Counted from the stretch's first letter, positions 23,958-33,028 are shown. The stretch: DNA of 34,711 nucleotides from an uncultured Lachnospiraceae bacterium (GCA_902782995.1 CACZPJ010000067.1:1-34711), one strand, 5' to 3'. The notes: generated from the sequence alone by a model not told the origin. Translations and numbers: made by a program.

Positions 23958-23996
23958 AAGAGGCTATCAGATATGTTACATATCTGATAGCCTCTT
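23958..23996. terminator. Bidirectional terminator between asnA and the GH30 operon
   Basis: An 18-bp perfect stem (23958-23975 with 23979-23996) with a 3-nt loop. On plus it is followed by TTAT after CCTCTT, on minus by TTATCC. The T-tract is short, but the convergent position and stem strength favour termination on both strands. Confidence 0.85.
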
Positions 23997-24017
23997 TTAT
24001 ACTGACCGGATGGATTC

Positions 24018-25355
24018 TTACGGGCAGATCACCCCGGTTGCGATCGACTCCGGCTTCGCCTCTAAGCTGACACAGGTATCCTTAAGCCGCAGGGAAAACG
24101 GAATGCTCTTATCCGTACGGTTTAATACCACAACACTGATCTTATCGCCCTTTTGAAATGCTGTTACTTCCAGTTCATCGGTATAACGTGTCACACCGAT
24201 CCGTACTGCACCCGGTTCGATAAAGTGACTGAAGTGCCAGATGTAGCCTGCAATGTTACTTTCCATAACAACCTTCTTTTTCGTATCAAACAGGAATGGT
24301 GCATCGCAGAAATTGCCTACATGATTCGGTCCGCCCTGCTCATCTAACATCAGGTTCCAGTCTAAGAAGGTCTGCATGCCATGATTCAGGTTACCGATCA
24401 TATCGTGCGCATACTTCTGGGCATTTTTCAGATAATCATCCGCTGCAAACTTGCTATACTCGATACATGCTTCCGATAATAACAGCTTCTTGTCCGGGAA
24501 GCGTTCACGGATCATCTGTAAGGCTTCAAAATGATCTCCGCTGTACCAGTGAAAGGCAAGACCTGCTACCATATCTGCCGTCTCTCCGGTGAAAATCGTC
24601 TCTGCCCACTCGAGTGCACGTTCCTTATTGTGATCCCAAATATAGATCTCAATATCATCCAGATGATGTGCGACTAACGATGGATACAGATAATCCCGGA
24701 TAAAGTCTCTTTCCTCCTCAGCGGTATAGACACAGGAATCCCATGTCTGCACAGCCTTTGGCTCATTCTGAACGGTCATCTTTGTCACCTGATAACCCCG
24801 GCTTCTATACTCCGCAATATAACGGCAGAGATATTCTGCCCAACGTTTTTTGTATTCTGCCTTTAACTTGCCGCCATGATCCCGCTCTCCGTTTGTCTTC
24901 ATATAGACCGGCGGGCTCCATGGGGATAACATGATGTCGAGCTTTTCCCCATAGGCAGCCTCTGCTGCATCTAACAACGGAAGGATATATTTTTCTACCC
25001 TCTGGAATGAAAAATTCTGAAATGTCTCATCGGCTTCATCCGGATCTGCTTCATAGTGTTCTAAAGAGAAATCACAGCTGTCGATTGGAATCCGCACCAG
25101 ACTGTAGCGCATTTCATCCTTTCCAAAGTAAGTCTCTACCATCTTTTTCTTCTGCGTATCATCTAAGAGTGAATAGATATATCCGGCAGAATCCGTAACA
25201 GCTCCACCGAAGCCTTCCATCTTCTGTTTTGTGATCTGCGGATATAAGTTCACGAGCTGATTCTCTTCTCCCTTATCATCCGCAAAAAAATGATGCTCCT
25301 CTGTTGTCTCTTTTTTATGGTCTTTATAAGTTGTCGTATAATAAGTCAGTTCCAT
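24018..25355 (-). CDS. GH30 family glycoside hydrolase
   Basis: A retaining beta-glycosidase of the (beta/alpha)8 clan A, 445 aa. The family opening GFGGAVTDSAGYIY (48-61) is present. The acid/base is E198 in TVQNEP, the nucleophile E295 in LLLSEACIE, and LSPWSPPVYMKTNG (143-156) is the typical substrate-side loop. A C-terminal beta domain follows from about 380. There is no signal peptide, so it should act on sugars already imported. Beta-glucosides, beta-1,6-glucan oligomers or beta-xylosides are possible; the subfamily cannot be told by eye. The start at 25355 has AAGGAGG 11 nt upstream, 16 nt after the regulator stop. It is the last gene of a sugar-uptake operon. Confidence 0.9.
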   Translation of the reverse strand: MELTYYTTTYKDHKKETTEEHHFFADDKGEENQLVNLYPQITKQKMEGFGGAVTDSAGYIYSLLDDTQKKKMVETYFGKDEMRYSLVRIPIDSCDFSLEHYEADPDEADETFQNFSFQRVEKYILPLLDAAEAAYGEKLDIMLSPWSPPVYMKTNGERDHGGKLKAEYKKRWAEYLCRYIAEYRSRGYQVTKMTVQNEPKAVQTWDSCVYTAEEERDFIRDYLYPSLVAHHLDDIEIYIWDHNKERALEWAETIFTGETADMVAGLAFHWYSGDHFEALQMIRERFPDKKLLLSEACIEYSKFAADDYLKNAQKYAHDMIGNLNHGMQTFLDWNLMLDEQGGPNHVGNFCDAPFLFDTKKKVVMESNIAGYIWHFSHFIEPGAVRIGVTRYTDELEVTAFQKGDKISVVVLNRTDKSIPFSLRLKDTCVSLEAKPESIATGVICP

Positions 25356-25371
25356 AGTATCTGTATCCTCC

Positions 25372-26121
25372 TTATCGTTCTCTCGTCCGGTATTCCTTCG
25401 GGGACATTCCCTTGATCTTTTTGAATACCTTCGAGAAATATTTTTCATCGTTAAATCCGACCTTGTATGCGATCTCATAATTTTTCAAAAAGTTCTGTTC
25501 CAGGTAACAGCAAGCCCTGTCCACACGGATCTGGTTTAAGTAGTCGGTGAATCCACATTTTAACGTCTGGTTCATCAACGTGGACAAATATCCGGTGGAA
25601 ATCTGCAAATACTCTGCCACATCTGACAGCGTAAGGTTTTTCGCATAATTTTCCTTCATATATTCCCGTGCTTCAGTGACTAATGGATTCTCCTTTCCCT
25701 TTGCGGCACTTTCGGTCTGTTCTTCTTCGTGTGGTTCTTCCTTACCGATATATTCATCTGCAAGATCATTTAACAGGGTAAGAATATCGGCTGCACGAAC
25801 CGGCTTTAGCAGATACTCCTTTGCTCCGAACTTGATTGCCTTTTGTGCGTAGCTGAATTCATCGTATCCACTTAAGATAACCGTGATCGGCTTGATCCCT
25901 GCCTTTGCTGCCTCACGCATGACATCAAGTCCCGACTTGATCGGCATCTGCACGTCTAAGATCATCATATCCGGCTGCTTTTCATAGATCACATCTAATG
26001 CTTCCTGCCCATTTTCTGCTTCGTAAATCTTACTGAAACGGTCTGTGTGAAGCCTCAGAAATTTTGCAACACCTTTACATATCACATCTTCATCATCTGC
26101 GATCAGTAATTTGATTCCCAT
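25372..26121 (-). CDS. YesN-like response regulator with AraC-type DNA-binding domain
   Basis: A 249-aa transcription regulator. The receiver (about 1-120) has the acidic pair D9-D10, phospho-acceptor D56 in MMILDVQMP and K107 in YLLKP. A charged linker (about 125-145, EEPHEEEQTESAAKGKE) leads to an AraC-type double helix-turn-helix (about 150-249) with LSDVAEYLQISTGYLSTL and KVGFNDEKYFSKVFKK, ending in the typical GMSPKEYR. Its start overlaps the kinase stop by one base (TAATG), so the two are translated together. It most likely activates the sugar-uptake genes of the same cluster when the YesM-like kinase senses substrate. Confidence 0.93.
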   Translation of the reverse strand: MGIKLLIADDEDVICKGVAKFLRLHTDRFSKIYEAENGQEALDVIYEKQPDMMILDVQMPIKSGLDVMREAAKAGIKPITVILSGYDEFSYAQKAIKFGAKEYLLKPVRAADILTLLNDLADEYIGKEEPHEEEQTESAAKGKENPLVTEAREYMKENYAKNLTLSDVAEYLQISTGYLSTLMNQTLKCGFTDYLNQIRVDRACCYLEQNFLKNYEIAYKVGFNDEKYFSKVFKKIKGMSPKEYRTRER

Positions 26122-27923
26122 TACTCTCCCTCCTCAAACGGAATTTCCAATATTACAGTTGTTCCTTCGCCAACTACACTGTTGATCGTCAGGTTATACT
26201 GTTCGTGGTACTTCAGTTGAAGCCGCTCTCTGATATTTTTAATGGCATATCGTCCAATTCTCTGCTTCGAATAATTCACCGGTTCACTTTCCCACAGGGC
26301 ATCGATCTGCTCCTGTTTCATACCGACTCCGGTATCCCTGATCTCGAAGCGGATATGTTCCCCGACACGCTCTCCTGTAATCGTAAGCTGACATGGCTTG
26401 CTGACATTTTCAAAGCCATGTACGATCGCATTTTCTACAAACGGCTGGATAATCAGCTTCGGTATCTTTGCTTCCTTGATCTCATCTGCAATATACAGCT
26501 CATAATTCAGCTTTCTTGGGAAACGCATCTTCTGTATCTTTAAGTATTCCCGTACTAACTGGAATTCTTTTTCTACGGTAATGATGCTCTGTCCCTGATT
26601 TAAGGTAAGCCGGAACAGGGACGATAATGATAAGATGCTTTCTGCGATCTCGTCATTGCCTGCCTCGGTTGCCTGCCAGTACAAAGAATCTAAGGTATTG
26701 TATAAAAAGTGTGGATTGATCTGTGCCTGCAAGGCTGCAAGCTCGCTTTCCTTTTCGGATAATGTGATCACATAATTCTCATCGATCAGCTTTTTGATCT
26801 CTCCGACCATCTCATTAAAGCACTTTGCCACCTGGCCGATCTCATCATCGGTATCCACTTCAAGCCGCTGCTCAAAGTCTCCGGTTGAAAAGTTCGTAAT
26901 GGCTGCGCTGACCTTACGCAATGGTCCGGTTACCATGTTAGAGATGATCACCAGAAGCGGGAACATGCCGGCTAACAGAACGACCAGGAAAACCAGTGGG
27001 GAAAGTACCACGCTCCGGATCTGTGCCTGCATCTGCTGCTTCGGTATTACCTTACAGACGATCGCCCCGTCCTTACTTAGCTGGGTACAGATCACCTCAT
27101 AATTTTTCCAGAGGAAATCTCCTTCCCGTTCCCTGTAATCCTGTGTCCGGAACTTCTCGTCTGTCAGATAGGTTTTCAATTCGTCATCGATCGTTCCAGC
27201 CGTTACCAGTTCCCCGGTATGCGGATCAACTACGATTGCCGCTCCATCTTCCTTGATCATATTTGTCATCAGATCTTCGAACTTGCTCTTTGCTACACCG
27301 ATCACGATAAAGCCAAGTCTTTTTTTCCGGGACAGATCATAGATCTCCCTGCATAGGACTACCTTGTCGGAAAAGTTCGCAAGATATGGTCCACCACCAC
27401 CGGCATCTACACTCTTCCAGATCATTCCGAGCCTTGACTTTACGGTTTCCTGATAGATCTCTGTCTGTTGGATGTCCTCTACGGTAGAAAGGTTCACACT
27501 GCCATCCATGCCCTTCAGGTATGGACGGATTCCATTTTCCGGATAGATGGCAATGGTCTTGATCTCTCCACGCATGGAGATCATATCCTGTACAACCTCC
27601 ATCGGTCCGTTGTTCTGCCACAGTCTTGCATCAATATTATATCGTTCTACATTGCGTGCACTTAACAGGCTGCGGATCTCCTGATTGATACAGATATAGG
27701 TCGTATAGTCCTTTACATCCGACTGAAGCAGGCTGATATTCTCCGCTAACGATTCCACATTGGCACGATTGCTTTCTAACTGGTCATTGCTTACCTGTTT
27801 ATAATTATGTACCATGATGATGCCGCAGATCAAAAGCAGCACAGGGGTAATCGTTGCATATGCATAAATAATTAACTTTACCTTTACACTACGACCGTTC
27901 AGCCACTTTCTGATCCGCTTCAT
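26121..27923 (-). CDS. YesM-like sensor histidine kinase
   Basis: A 600-aa membrane kinase of the His_kinase/LytS-like class. Transmembrane segments lie at about 16-38 and 304-330 around an extracellular sensor domain of about 265 residues. A HAMP domain (about 330-382) follows, then the kinase with phospho-acceptor H405 in QINPHFLYNTLDSLYW, N498 in QPFVENAIVHG and DTGVGM. The ribosome binding site AAGGAG overlaps the stop of the upstream permease, 13 nt away. Kinases of this type pair with AraC-type regulators and often sense sugars, directly or through the solute-binding protein of the same cluster. Confidence 0.93.
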   Translation of the reverse strand: MKRIRKWLNGRSVKVKLIIYAYATITPVLLLICGIIMVHNYKQVSNDQLESNRANVESLAENISLLQSDVKDYTTYICINQEIRSLLSARNVERYNIDARLWQNNGPMEVVQDMISMRGEIKTIAIYPENGIRPYLKGMDGSVNLSTVEDIQQTEIYQETVKSRLGMIWKSVDAGGGGPYLANFSDKVVLCREIYDLSRKKRLGFIVIGVAKSKFEDLMTNMIKEDGAAIVVDPHTGELVTAGTIDDELKTYLTDEKFRTQDYREREGDFLWKNYEVICTQLSKDGAIVCKVIPKQQMQAQIRSVVLSPLVFLVVLLAGMFPLLVIISNMVTGPLRKVSAAITNFSTGDFEQRLEVDTDDEIGQVAKCFNEMVGEIKKLIDENYVITLSEKESELAALQAQINPHFLYNTLDSLYWQATEAGNDEIAESILSLSSLFRLTLNQGQSIITVEKEFQLVREYLKIQKMRFPRKLNYELYIADEIKEAKIPKLIIQPFVENAIVHGFENVSKPCQLTITGERVGEHIRFEIRDTGVGMKQEQIDALWESEPVNYSKQRIGRYAIKNIRERLQLKYHEQYNLTINSVVGEGTTVILEIPFEEGE

Positions 27924-27936
27924 CCCTATGTACTCC

Positions 27937-28788
27937 TTATCCCTTTACTGCTCCCATTGCAACACCCTTGGTGATATGTTTATTCAGAAGAATATAAACA
28001 ATAACTGCCGGTGCTGCGGTCAATGCCATAACTGCAAACTGGACTGCATAATTGGAAGAATACTCACCGGTGAATTCGAGTACGGAGAACGGAAGTGTTT
28101 TCCATTTGTCCGAGCTTAAGTAAGTACTTGCCATCATAAATTCATTCCAGTTATTTAAAAATGTCATGATTGCTACCGTTGCAATCGATGATTTTAACAT
28201 TGGTGTAATGATCTGGAATAAGATACGGTAGATTCCGCATCCATCCATGACTGCTGCTTCCTCTAACTCTACCGGGATGGATTCCATAAAGCTTGTCATT
28301 AAGAATAATCCCTGCGGAAGTGAAAATGCAACATATGGAATTAACAGTGCCCAGATCGTATCGGTCATTCCTAACTGACTGTAGATCTTATAGTTCGGAA
28401 GTAAGGTTGCATGGATCGGGATCATAAGTCCCATTAACAGCAATGTCTTTACAAAGGTACTCAACTTCCATCTCATCCTACGACATGCAAATGCAGACAT
28501 GATCGATACGATGATTACTAATAAAACCGCAAGTCCATTGATCAGAATACTGTTTTTCAGATACCAGAGGAAGTTACCGTCTACAAATGCCTTAACGTAA
28601 TTGCCCCACTGGATCTTCTTTGGCAGGATCAAAAGTCCGTTGGTAAACATTTCAGAGCTGCTTGCCAGTGAAAAGTCTAACAGCCAGACTAATGGAAATA
28701 TCTGTATGATTGCAACTATAATCAGTATAACATACAGTACTGGCCTGGACATCTTCTTTTTCTTCTTCTTCGTTCCAATCTGTTCCAT
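27937..28788 (-). CDS. Carbohydrate ABC transporter permease, CUT1 (MalG-like)
   Basis: A 283-aa inner-membrane subunit with six hydrophobic segments. The ATPase-docking EAA loop reads EEAAVMDGCGIYRILFQIITP. The N-terminus carries an unusual run of six lysines (KKKKKK) before the first helix. The typical ending HITKGVAMGAVKG is present. The start is one base from the stop of the partner permease, so the two are coupled. With the MalF-like partner it would form the import channel; the ATPase is not encoded here and is probably a shared MsmX-type subunit. Confidence 0.94.
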   Translation of the reverse strand: MEQIGTKKKKKKMSRPVLYVILIIVAIIQIFPLVWLLDFSLASSSEMFTNGLLILPKKIQWGNYVKAFVDGNFLWYLKNSILINGLAVLLVIIVSIMSAFACRRMRWKLSTFVKTLLLMGLMIPIHATLLPNYKIYSQLGMTDTIWALLIPYVAFSLPQGLFLMTSFMESIPVELEEAAVMDGCGIYRILFQIITPMLKSSIATVAIMTFLNNWNEFMMASTYLSSDKWKTLPFSVLEFTGEYSSNYAVQFAVMALTAAPAVIVYILLNKHITKGVAMGAVKG

Positions 28789-28789
28789 A

Positions 28790-29686
28790 TTATGCTACCC
28801 CCTTTACTTTCACTTTGGCATCCCGGTCTTCAAAGATCTTATTTAAGATAACCGTTACTAACAGACAGATGATAATGAATACAACGCCGATCGCATTTCC
28901 ATATCCATACTTATATGCTTTAAATGCCTGCTGATACAGATAGTTGGCTGCGAACTGTGTGCTGTTTCCCGGTCCGCCGTTTGTCAACAGATATACCGTT
29001 TCCATCTGCTTTAATGCGGAGATAACTGCCATGGTTACGTTTACCTGAATTACCGGCTTCATCTGTGGTAAGGTGATCTTTAAAAAGGTCTGTACCTGCG
29101 TTGCTCCGTCGATTGCGGCTGCTTCATATAAAACCGGATCGATATTTTTGATACCGGTGTAGTAGATCAACAGACCCCAGCCAAATCCGTGCCAGATCAG
29201 GACGATCAAAACTGCCCAGATCGCATTGTCGTAACTGAACCAGTTGATGTCACCCTTTCCGCCAAAGGCTTTGATGATGTTATTGAGTAAGCCAAAGTCC
29301 GGATTGTAAATGAATTTCCAAAGGTATGCGATAACTGCAACTGAAATTACATTCGGAATAAAATATACGCAACGGAAGAAGTGTTCTCCCTTGCCACCGA
29401 TCTTATCTAATACCGCTGCAACGATGATCGCTAACGGATGCTGGATCAGGATAAATCCAAGTGCTAAGAGCAGTGAGTTGCGGAGTGATGTTCCAAACGC
29501 TGCATCATGGAACAGATTCTTGTAATTCTCCCACCCGATAAATTGATAGGATCCCATTCCTGAGTAGTTGGTGAATCCGTAGTAAACACTTAAGCAGATC
29601 GGAGCCAGTATTGCAAATATGAATAAGAACAATCCCGGCAGCACCAGACTCAGAATAACCCATTTGTTACTGTAAAGTTTTTTCAT
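28790..29686 (-). CDS. Carbohydrate ABC transporter permease, CUT1 (MalF-like)
   Basis: A 298-aa inner-membrane subunit with six hydrophobic segments. The first helix follows MKKLYSNKWVILSLVLPG, and LSVYYGFTNYSGMG with IGWENYKNLF is typical of the family. The EAA loop reads YEAAAIDGATQVQTFLKITLP, and the late TNGGPGNST motif is kept. GGGAGG lies 7 nt upstream of the ATG. It is separated from the solute-binding protein gene by 230 nt that contain a hairpin and a candidate promoter, an arrangement that often lets the binding protein be made in excess. Confidence 0.94.
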   Translation of the reverse strand: MKKLYSNKWVILSLVLPGLFLFIFAILAPICLSVYYGFTNYSGMGSYQFIGWENYKNLFHDAAFGTSLRNSLLLALGFILIQHPLAIIVAAVLDKIGGKGEHFFRCVYFIPNVISVAVIAYLWKFIYNPDFGLLNNIIKAFGGKGDINWFSYDNAIWAVLIVLIWHGFGWGLLIYYTGIKNIDPVLYEAAAIDGATQVQTFLKITLPQMKPVIQVNVTMAVISALKQMETVYLLTNGGPGNSTQFAANYLYQQAFKAYKYGYGNAIGVVFIIICLLVTVILNKIFEDRDAKVKVKGVA

Positions 29687-29721
29687 TGTATTTCCCTCCC
29701 TATAGATTTTTCTTTATGAAA

Positions 29722-29750
29722 ATTATAGCAACGAAAAGATGCGCTTTACA
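29722..29750 (-). promoter_or_regulatory. Candidate internal promoter for the permease genes
   Basis: A TTGCTATAAT extended -10 (TATAAT at 29722-29727) with a weak TGTAAA at the -35 position (29745-29750), 17 nt apart. It lies about 35 nt before the first permease start. Confidence 0.4.
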
Positions 29751-29833
29751 GATACCAGTCTTTAGAAAAGGTGTAATATTTTCAGGTATTATTTTCCACT
29801 TTTTCTGCCTCATTTTTCCTTTATAAATGGGGA

Positions 29834-29857
29834 AAGCCGCAGATTTCTCTGCGGCTT
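29834..29857 (-). terminator. Intercistronic stem-loop after the binding-protein gene
   Basis: A 10-bp perfect stem AAGCCGCAGA/TCTGCGGCTT with a 4-nt loop, 60 nt past the stop. On the minus strand it is followed by TCCCC and not a T-run, so it is more likely a partial terminator or an mRNA-stabilising end for the upstream message. Confidence 0.55.
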
Positions 29858-29916
29858 CTATTAGGGGATGTAATCAAAAGAATTTGAAGGATTACCTTAT
29901 TTAGTTAGGGGTTGAT

Positions 29917-31107
29917 TTACTGACATGCACTTCCAATGGCTGCCAGGAAATCATCTACACTCATGCTTCCGTTTGAAACACTCTGGATCTCACTCTCGAT
30001 GCTGGTCTTGAATGCGGATGGTCCACAGTCATTGATCGGAGTTCCGGAAACACTTGTTGCATTATTCACTGCATCTACAAACTGCATCTGTAATTCGGTT
30101 TCATCGCCTGTCATGTATGCGGTCTGATCCTGAGCGGACATTCCTACACCATTCTGCCATCCATATTTGGAAAGCTTATCCGGCTGATACATATAATTTA
30201 AGAATTTGATTGCTTCGTCTTTATGTTCGGAAGATTCGGATACACCGTATCCACCACCATTCCATGCTGCAATATCTGTTGCAGTTCCTTTGCCGCCGTC
30301 AACAACCGGCATTGTAAATACACGGATATTCATTCTGATATCCTGTTCGATATCTTCGTTCAGTGCCATGGATGCGTCCCAGCTTCCCATGTAGTACATT
30401 GCTGCCTGTCCGTTGATAAAGAGGTTCTGTGCAGTTGCATAATCCAGGGAATCATATCCATTCTGGAATAAACCTGCATTCTGAATCGTTCCTGCTAACT
30501 CTAAGAGTTCATCAGAAGTGGTAGGAACCTTCCAGCCATTATCTTCAAACATTTTCTGGTTATAATAGAATCCGGCAACGTCTGTATTTCTCGGAAGTCC
30601 GTAGAGCTTTCCGTCTTTCTTAAAGCCTTCGAGTGAACCGGATACAAATCCATAATCTGCATAATCATCTTCGTTTAACTCTGCAAGTACACCTGCGTCT
30701 AATACTTCATCTAAGAATGCCGGCTGTCCCCAGATACTTACGATGTCCGGAAGACCTTCCATCGAATATGCCTTGAACTTTGTCTTATATGCTTCTTCGT
30801 CAAGTGCTTCTACTTCGATCTTGACATTTGGATTCTCATTCATATATTCCTGGATGATTGTCTGCTCAACCAGTCCCTGTCCATTTTTACGATCCGGCAG
30901 GTTTGAGAATACCTTTAATGTGATCTCCTCGCCATCGGAGCTTCCCGCATCCGAACTTCCTGCATCAGCAGTTGTGCTTCCTTCTGCCGCATCTGAATTT
31001 GCATTCGCATCTGACTTTGTATTACTGTTGCCCCCGCATCCTGCAAGCATGGTCGTTGCCATTGCTGCTGTCAATAATACTGATACAATTTTTTCCTCAT
31101 ACTTCAT
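29917..31107 (-). CDS. CUT1 sugar-binding lipoprotein, apparently altered
   Basis: Extracellular solute-binding protein for the adjacent CUT1 permeases, 396 aa as called. A lipoprotein signal (VSVLLTAAMATTMLAGCGG) precedes a Ser/Ala/Asp linker. Typical motifs are YGLPRNTDVAGFYYNQKMF, FINGQAAMYYMGSW and WNGGGYGVS. Two oddities: the ATG at 31107 is one base from AGGAGG, while an ATG at 31100 is ideally spaced but out of frame unless the six-A run at 31089-31094 had one more A, giving MRKKIVSVLL. Also, only about 30 residues separate DELLELAGTI from the FINGQAAM motif where family members usually have about 90-100. The gene may be decaying, or the sequence may hold errors. Confidence 0.85.
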   Translation of the reverse strand: MKYEEKIVSVLLTAAMATTMLAGCGGNSNTKSDANANSDAAEGSTTADAGSSDAGSSDGEEITLKVFSNLPDRKNGQGLVEQTIIQEYMNENPNVKIEVEALDEEAYKTKFKAYSMEGLPDIVSIWGQPAFLDEVLDAGVLAELNEDDYADYGFVSGSLEGFKKDGKLYGLPRNTDVAGFYYNQKMFEDNGWKVPTTSDELLELAGTIQNAGLFQNGYDSLDYATAQNLFINGQAAMYYMGSWDASMALNEDIEQDIRMNIRVFTMPVVDGGKGTATDIAAWNGGGYGVSESSEHKDEAIKFLNYMYQPDKLSKYGWQNGVGMSAQDQTAYMTGDETELQMQFVDAVNNATSVSGTPINDCGPSAFKTSIESEIQSVSNGSMSVDDFLAAIGSACQ

Positions 31108-31218
31108 ACCTCCTTGTTTCAAATGTCTCGCTTCATTTGATGAACTTATTCTACCATCCCGCTTTTCCAAAAAATAGTAATCAAATTTTCAAAAAAGTGT
31201 AAATTTTTAAGATATGAA

Positions 31219-31256
31219 TAAAAAATGGAGTGTGAAAACGAATCTTCACACTCCAT
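31219..31256 (-). terminator. Terminator after dapB
   Basis: A 12-bp perfect stem (31225-31236 with 31245-31256, ATGGAGTGTGAA/TTCACACTCCAT) with an 8-nt loop, followed on the minus strand by TTTTTTATT. It lies 25 nt past the dapB stop and separates the lysine genes from the sugar-uptake operon. Confidence 0.93.
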
Positions 31257-31280
31257 GCAAAAGCCTTCTTACAAATGTAT

Positions 31281-32042
31281 TTATTTTTCTCTGATCACAT
31301 CCTGCATATCGTAGAGTCCGGCTGCCTTTCCTTTTAAGAACTTCGCTGCCTCTACCGCACCCTTTCCGAATACTGCCTTAGAATATGCGGTATGCTTGAA
31401 CTCGATCACTTCGTCGGTTCCTGCGAAAATGATCTCATGCTCACCAACGATCGTTCCGCCACGGACTGCGGAAATGCCGATCTCGTTCTTTTCACGTTTT
31501 TTGCGCTCCTGGCTTCTGTCATACTTGTACTCGTATGCCTGATCCATGGCATCGTTCATCACATCTGCCAGTGCAAGTGCCGTTCCGCTTGGTGCATCTA
31601 ACTTCTGGTTATGATGTTTTTCCACGATCTCAATGTCAAAACCTGCCGGAGCAAATACCTTGACTGCCTGTTTTAAAATATCCATTAAGGTATTGATACC
31701 AAGTGACATGTTCGCAGACTTTAACACTGCGGTTGTCTTGCTTAACTCCTGTACCTTTGCTAACTGCTCTTCGGATAATCCGGTCGTACATAAAACAACC
31801 GGCAGCTTCGTCTTTGCACAGTGGTCGATCAGTCCGTCCATTGCATTTGCATTGGAAAAGTCAATGATCACATCTGCTTCTACATCACAGTCTCCGATCG
31901 CTTTAAAAACCGGATAATCATTTTTTACCGCATCATATGTATCGATACCGGCTACAATCTGAGCTTCTGCATCTTCTTTTACGATACCGCTGATCATCTG
32001 ACCCATTTTACCATTGCAGCCATGCATAATTATTCTTGTCAT
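31281..32042 (-). CDS. dapB: 4-hydroxy-tetrahydrodipicolinate reductase
   Basis: Reduces the DapA product with NAD(P)H in the diaminopimelate/lysine pathway; cytoplasmic tetramer. The N-terminal Rossmann motif reads MHGCNGKMGQMI. DFSNANAM and LCTTGLS follow, and the catalytic region is IEIVEKHHNQKLDAPSGTAL-like (the sequence reads DIEIVEKHHNQKLDAPSGT). HEIIFAGTDEVIEFKHTAYS is the conserved C-terminal stretch. At 253 aa it has the usual length. AGGAGG lies 6 nt upstream of the ATG. It follows dapA by 21 nt and shares its lysine riboswitch. Confidence 0.96.
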   Translation of the reverse strand: MTRIIMHGCNGKMGQMISGIVKEDAEAQIVAGIDTYDAVKNDYPVFKAIGDCDVEADVIIDFSNANAMDGLIDHCAKTKLPVVLCTTGLSEEQLAKVQELSKTTAVLKSANMSLGINTLMDILKQAVKVFAPAGFDIEIVEKHHNQKLDAPSGTALALADVMNDAMDQAYEYKYDRSQERKKREKNEIGISAVRGGTIVGEHEIIFAGTDEVIEFKHTAYSKAVFGKGAVEAAKFLKGKAAGLYDMQDVIREK

Positions 32043-32063
32043 TTTCTTCCTCCTATGCTGCTT

Positions 32064-32954
32064 TTATGCAAGCTTTAAGCCATATGCTTTCATTGCCTCA
32101 GCAAGCTTTGCTGCATTCTCTTCACTCATATCACAAAGTGGTGCACGTAAGCTTCCGACATTCATACCCATCAGGTTTAATGCCTTCTTAACCGGGATCG
32201 GGTTCACCTCTGAGAATAATGCATCGATCAGCGGAAGTGCCTCAAACTGAAGCTTTCTTGCTGTCTCAATATCACCTGCAAAATAGCTTGCGCACATATC
32301 ATGTACCTTCTGTGGTGCAACGTTTGACCATACGGAAATGACACCCTTTGCTCCGATCGACATCAACGGAAGTACCAGTCCGTCCTCACCGGAATACAGA
32401 TCTAACTTACCATCTGTTAAGCTCATGGTCTTAGATGCCTGTGCCAGATTACCGGTTGCTTCCTTTAATCCAACGATATTCTCCTGTGTCTTTACTAAGG
32501 TTGCAACGGTCTCCGGAAGCAGATTACATCCGGTTCTGCTCGGTACATTATAAAGGATCATCGGAATGTCAACTGCTTCCGCGATCATGGAATAATGCTT
32601 GATCAGTCCCGGCTGTGTTGCCTTGTTGTAATATGGTGTTACTAAAAGTACACCGTCCACGCCTGCCTTTTTTGCTTCTGCGGTCAGGTGGATTGCCTCT
32701 GCCGTGCTGTTAGAACCTGTACCTGCAACAACCGGGATACGATGCCTGGTAAATTCTACTGCGGACTGGATCACCTTCTGATGCTCCTCGGTTGATAAGG
32801 TAGAACTCTCACCCGTTGTACCTGCGATGATAATACAGTCTGTGCCGTTGTTCACCTGATAATCAATTAACTCCTCTAACTTCTGGTAATTGACCTCGTT
32901 ATTCTCCTTCATTGGTGTAACGATCGCAACACCTGCGCCTTCAAAAATTGCCAT
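32064..32954 (-). CDS. dapA: 4-hydroxy-tetrahydrodipicolinate synthase
   Basis: Condenses pyruvate with aspartate semialdehyde, the first step committed to diaminopimelate and lysine. It is a TIM-barrel class I aldolase of 296 aa. The Schiff-base lysine is K164 in VGLKEATGN; Y135 in YNVPSRTG and T46-T47 in AGTTGE complete the catalytic triad, and Y109 in TPYYNK is the residue lent to the neighbouring subunit. GGAGG lies upstream of the ATG at 32954. It is the first gene after a lysine riboswitch with terminator, so expression should fall when lysine is plentiful. Confidence 0.97.
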   Translation of the reverse strand: MAIFEGAGVAIVTPMKENNEVNYQKLEELIDYQVNNGTDCIIIAGTTGESSTLSTEEHQKVIQSAVEFTRHRIPVVAGTGSNSTAEAIHLTAEAKKAGVDGVLLVTPYYNKATQPGLIKHYSMIAEAVDIPMILYNVPSRTGCNLLPETVATLVKTQENIVGLKEATGNLAQASKTMSLTDGKLDLYSGEDGLVLPLMSIGAKGVISVWSNVAPQKVHDMCASYFAGDIETARKLQFEALPLIDALFSEVNPIPVKKALNLMGMNVGSLRAPLCDMSEENAAKLAEAMKAYGLKLA

Positions 32955-33028
32955 GATTTTACCTCCAGCTTTCTCTTATTATTGTATTATCGTTCCATAA
33001 AATGTGCATCTTTAATGGTTTACAAATG

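Noticed and set aside
31225..31256. cre (CcpA) site TGAAAACGAATCTTCA before the sugar operon
   Set aside because: The right half does not fit the cre consensus, and the sequence is fully explained as the dapB terminator stem and loop.
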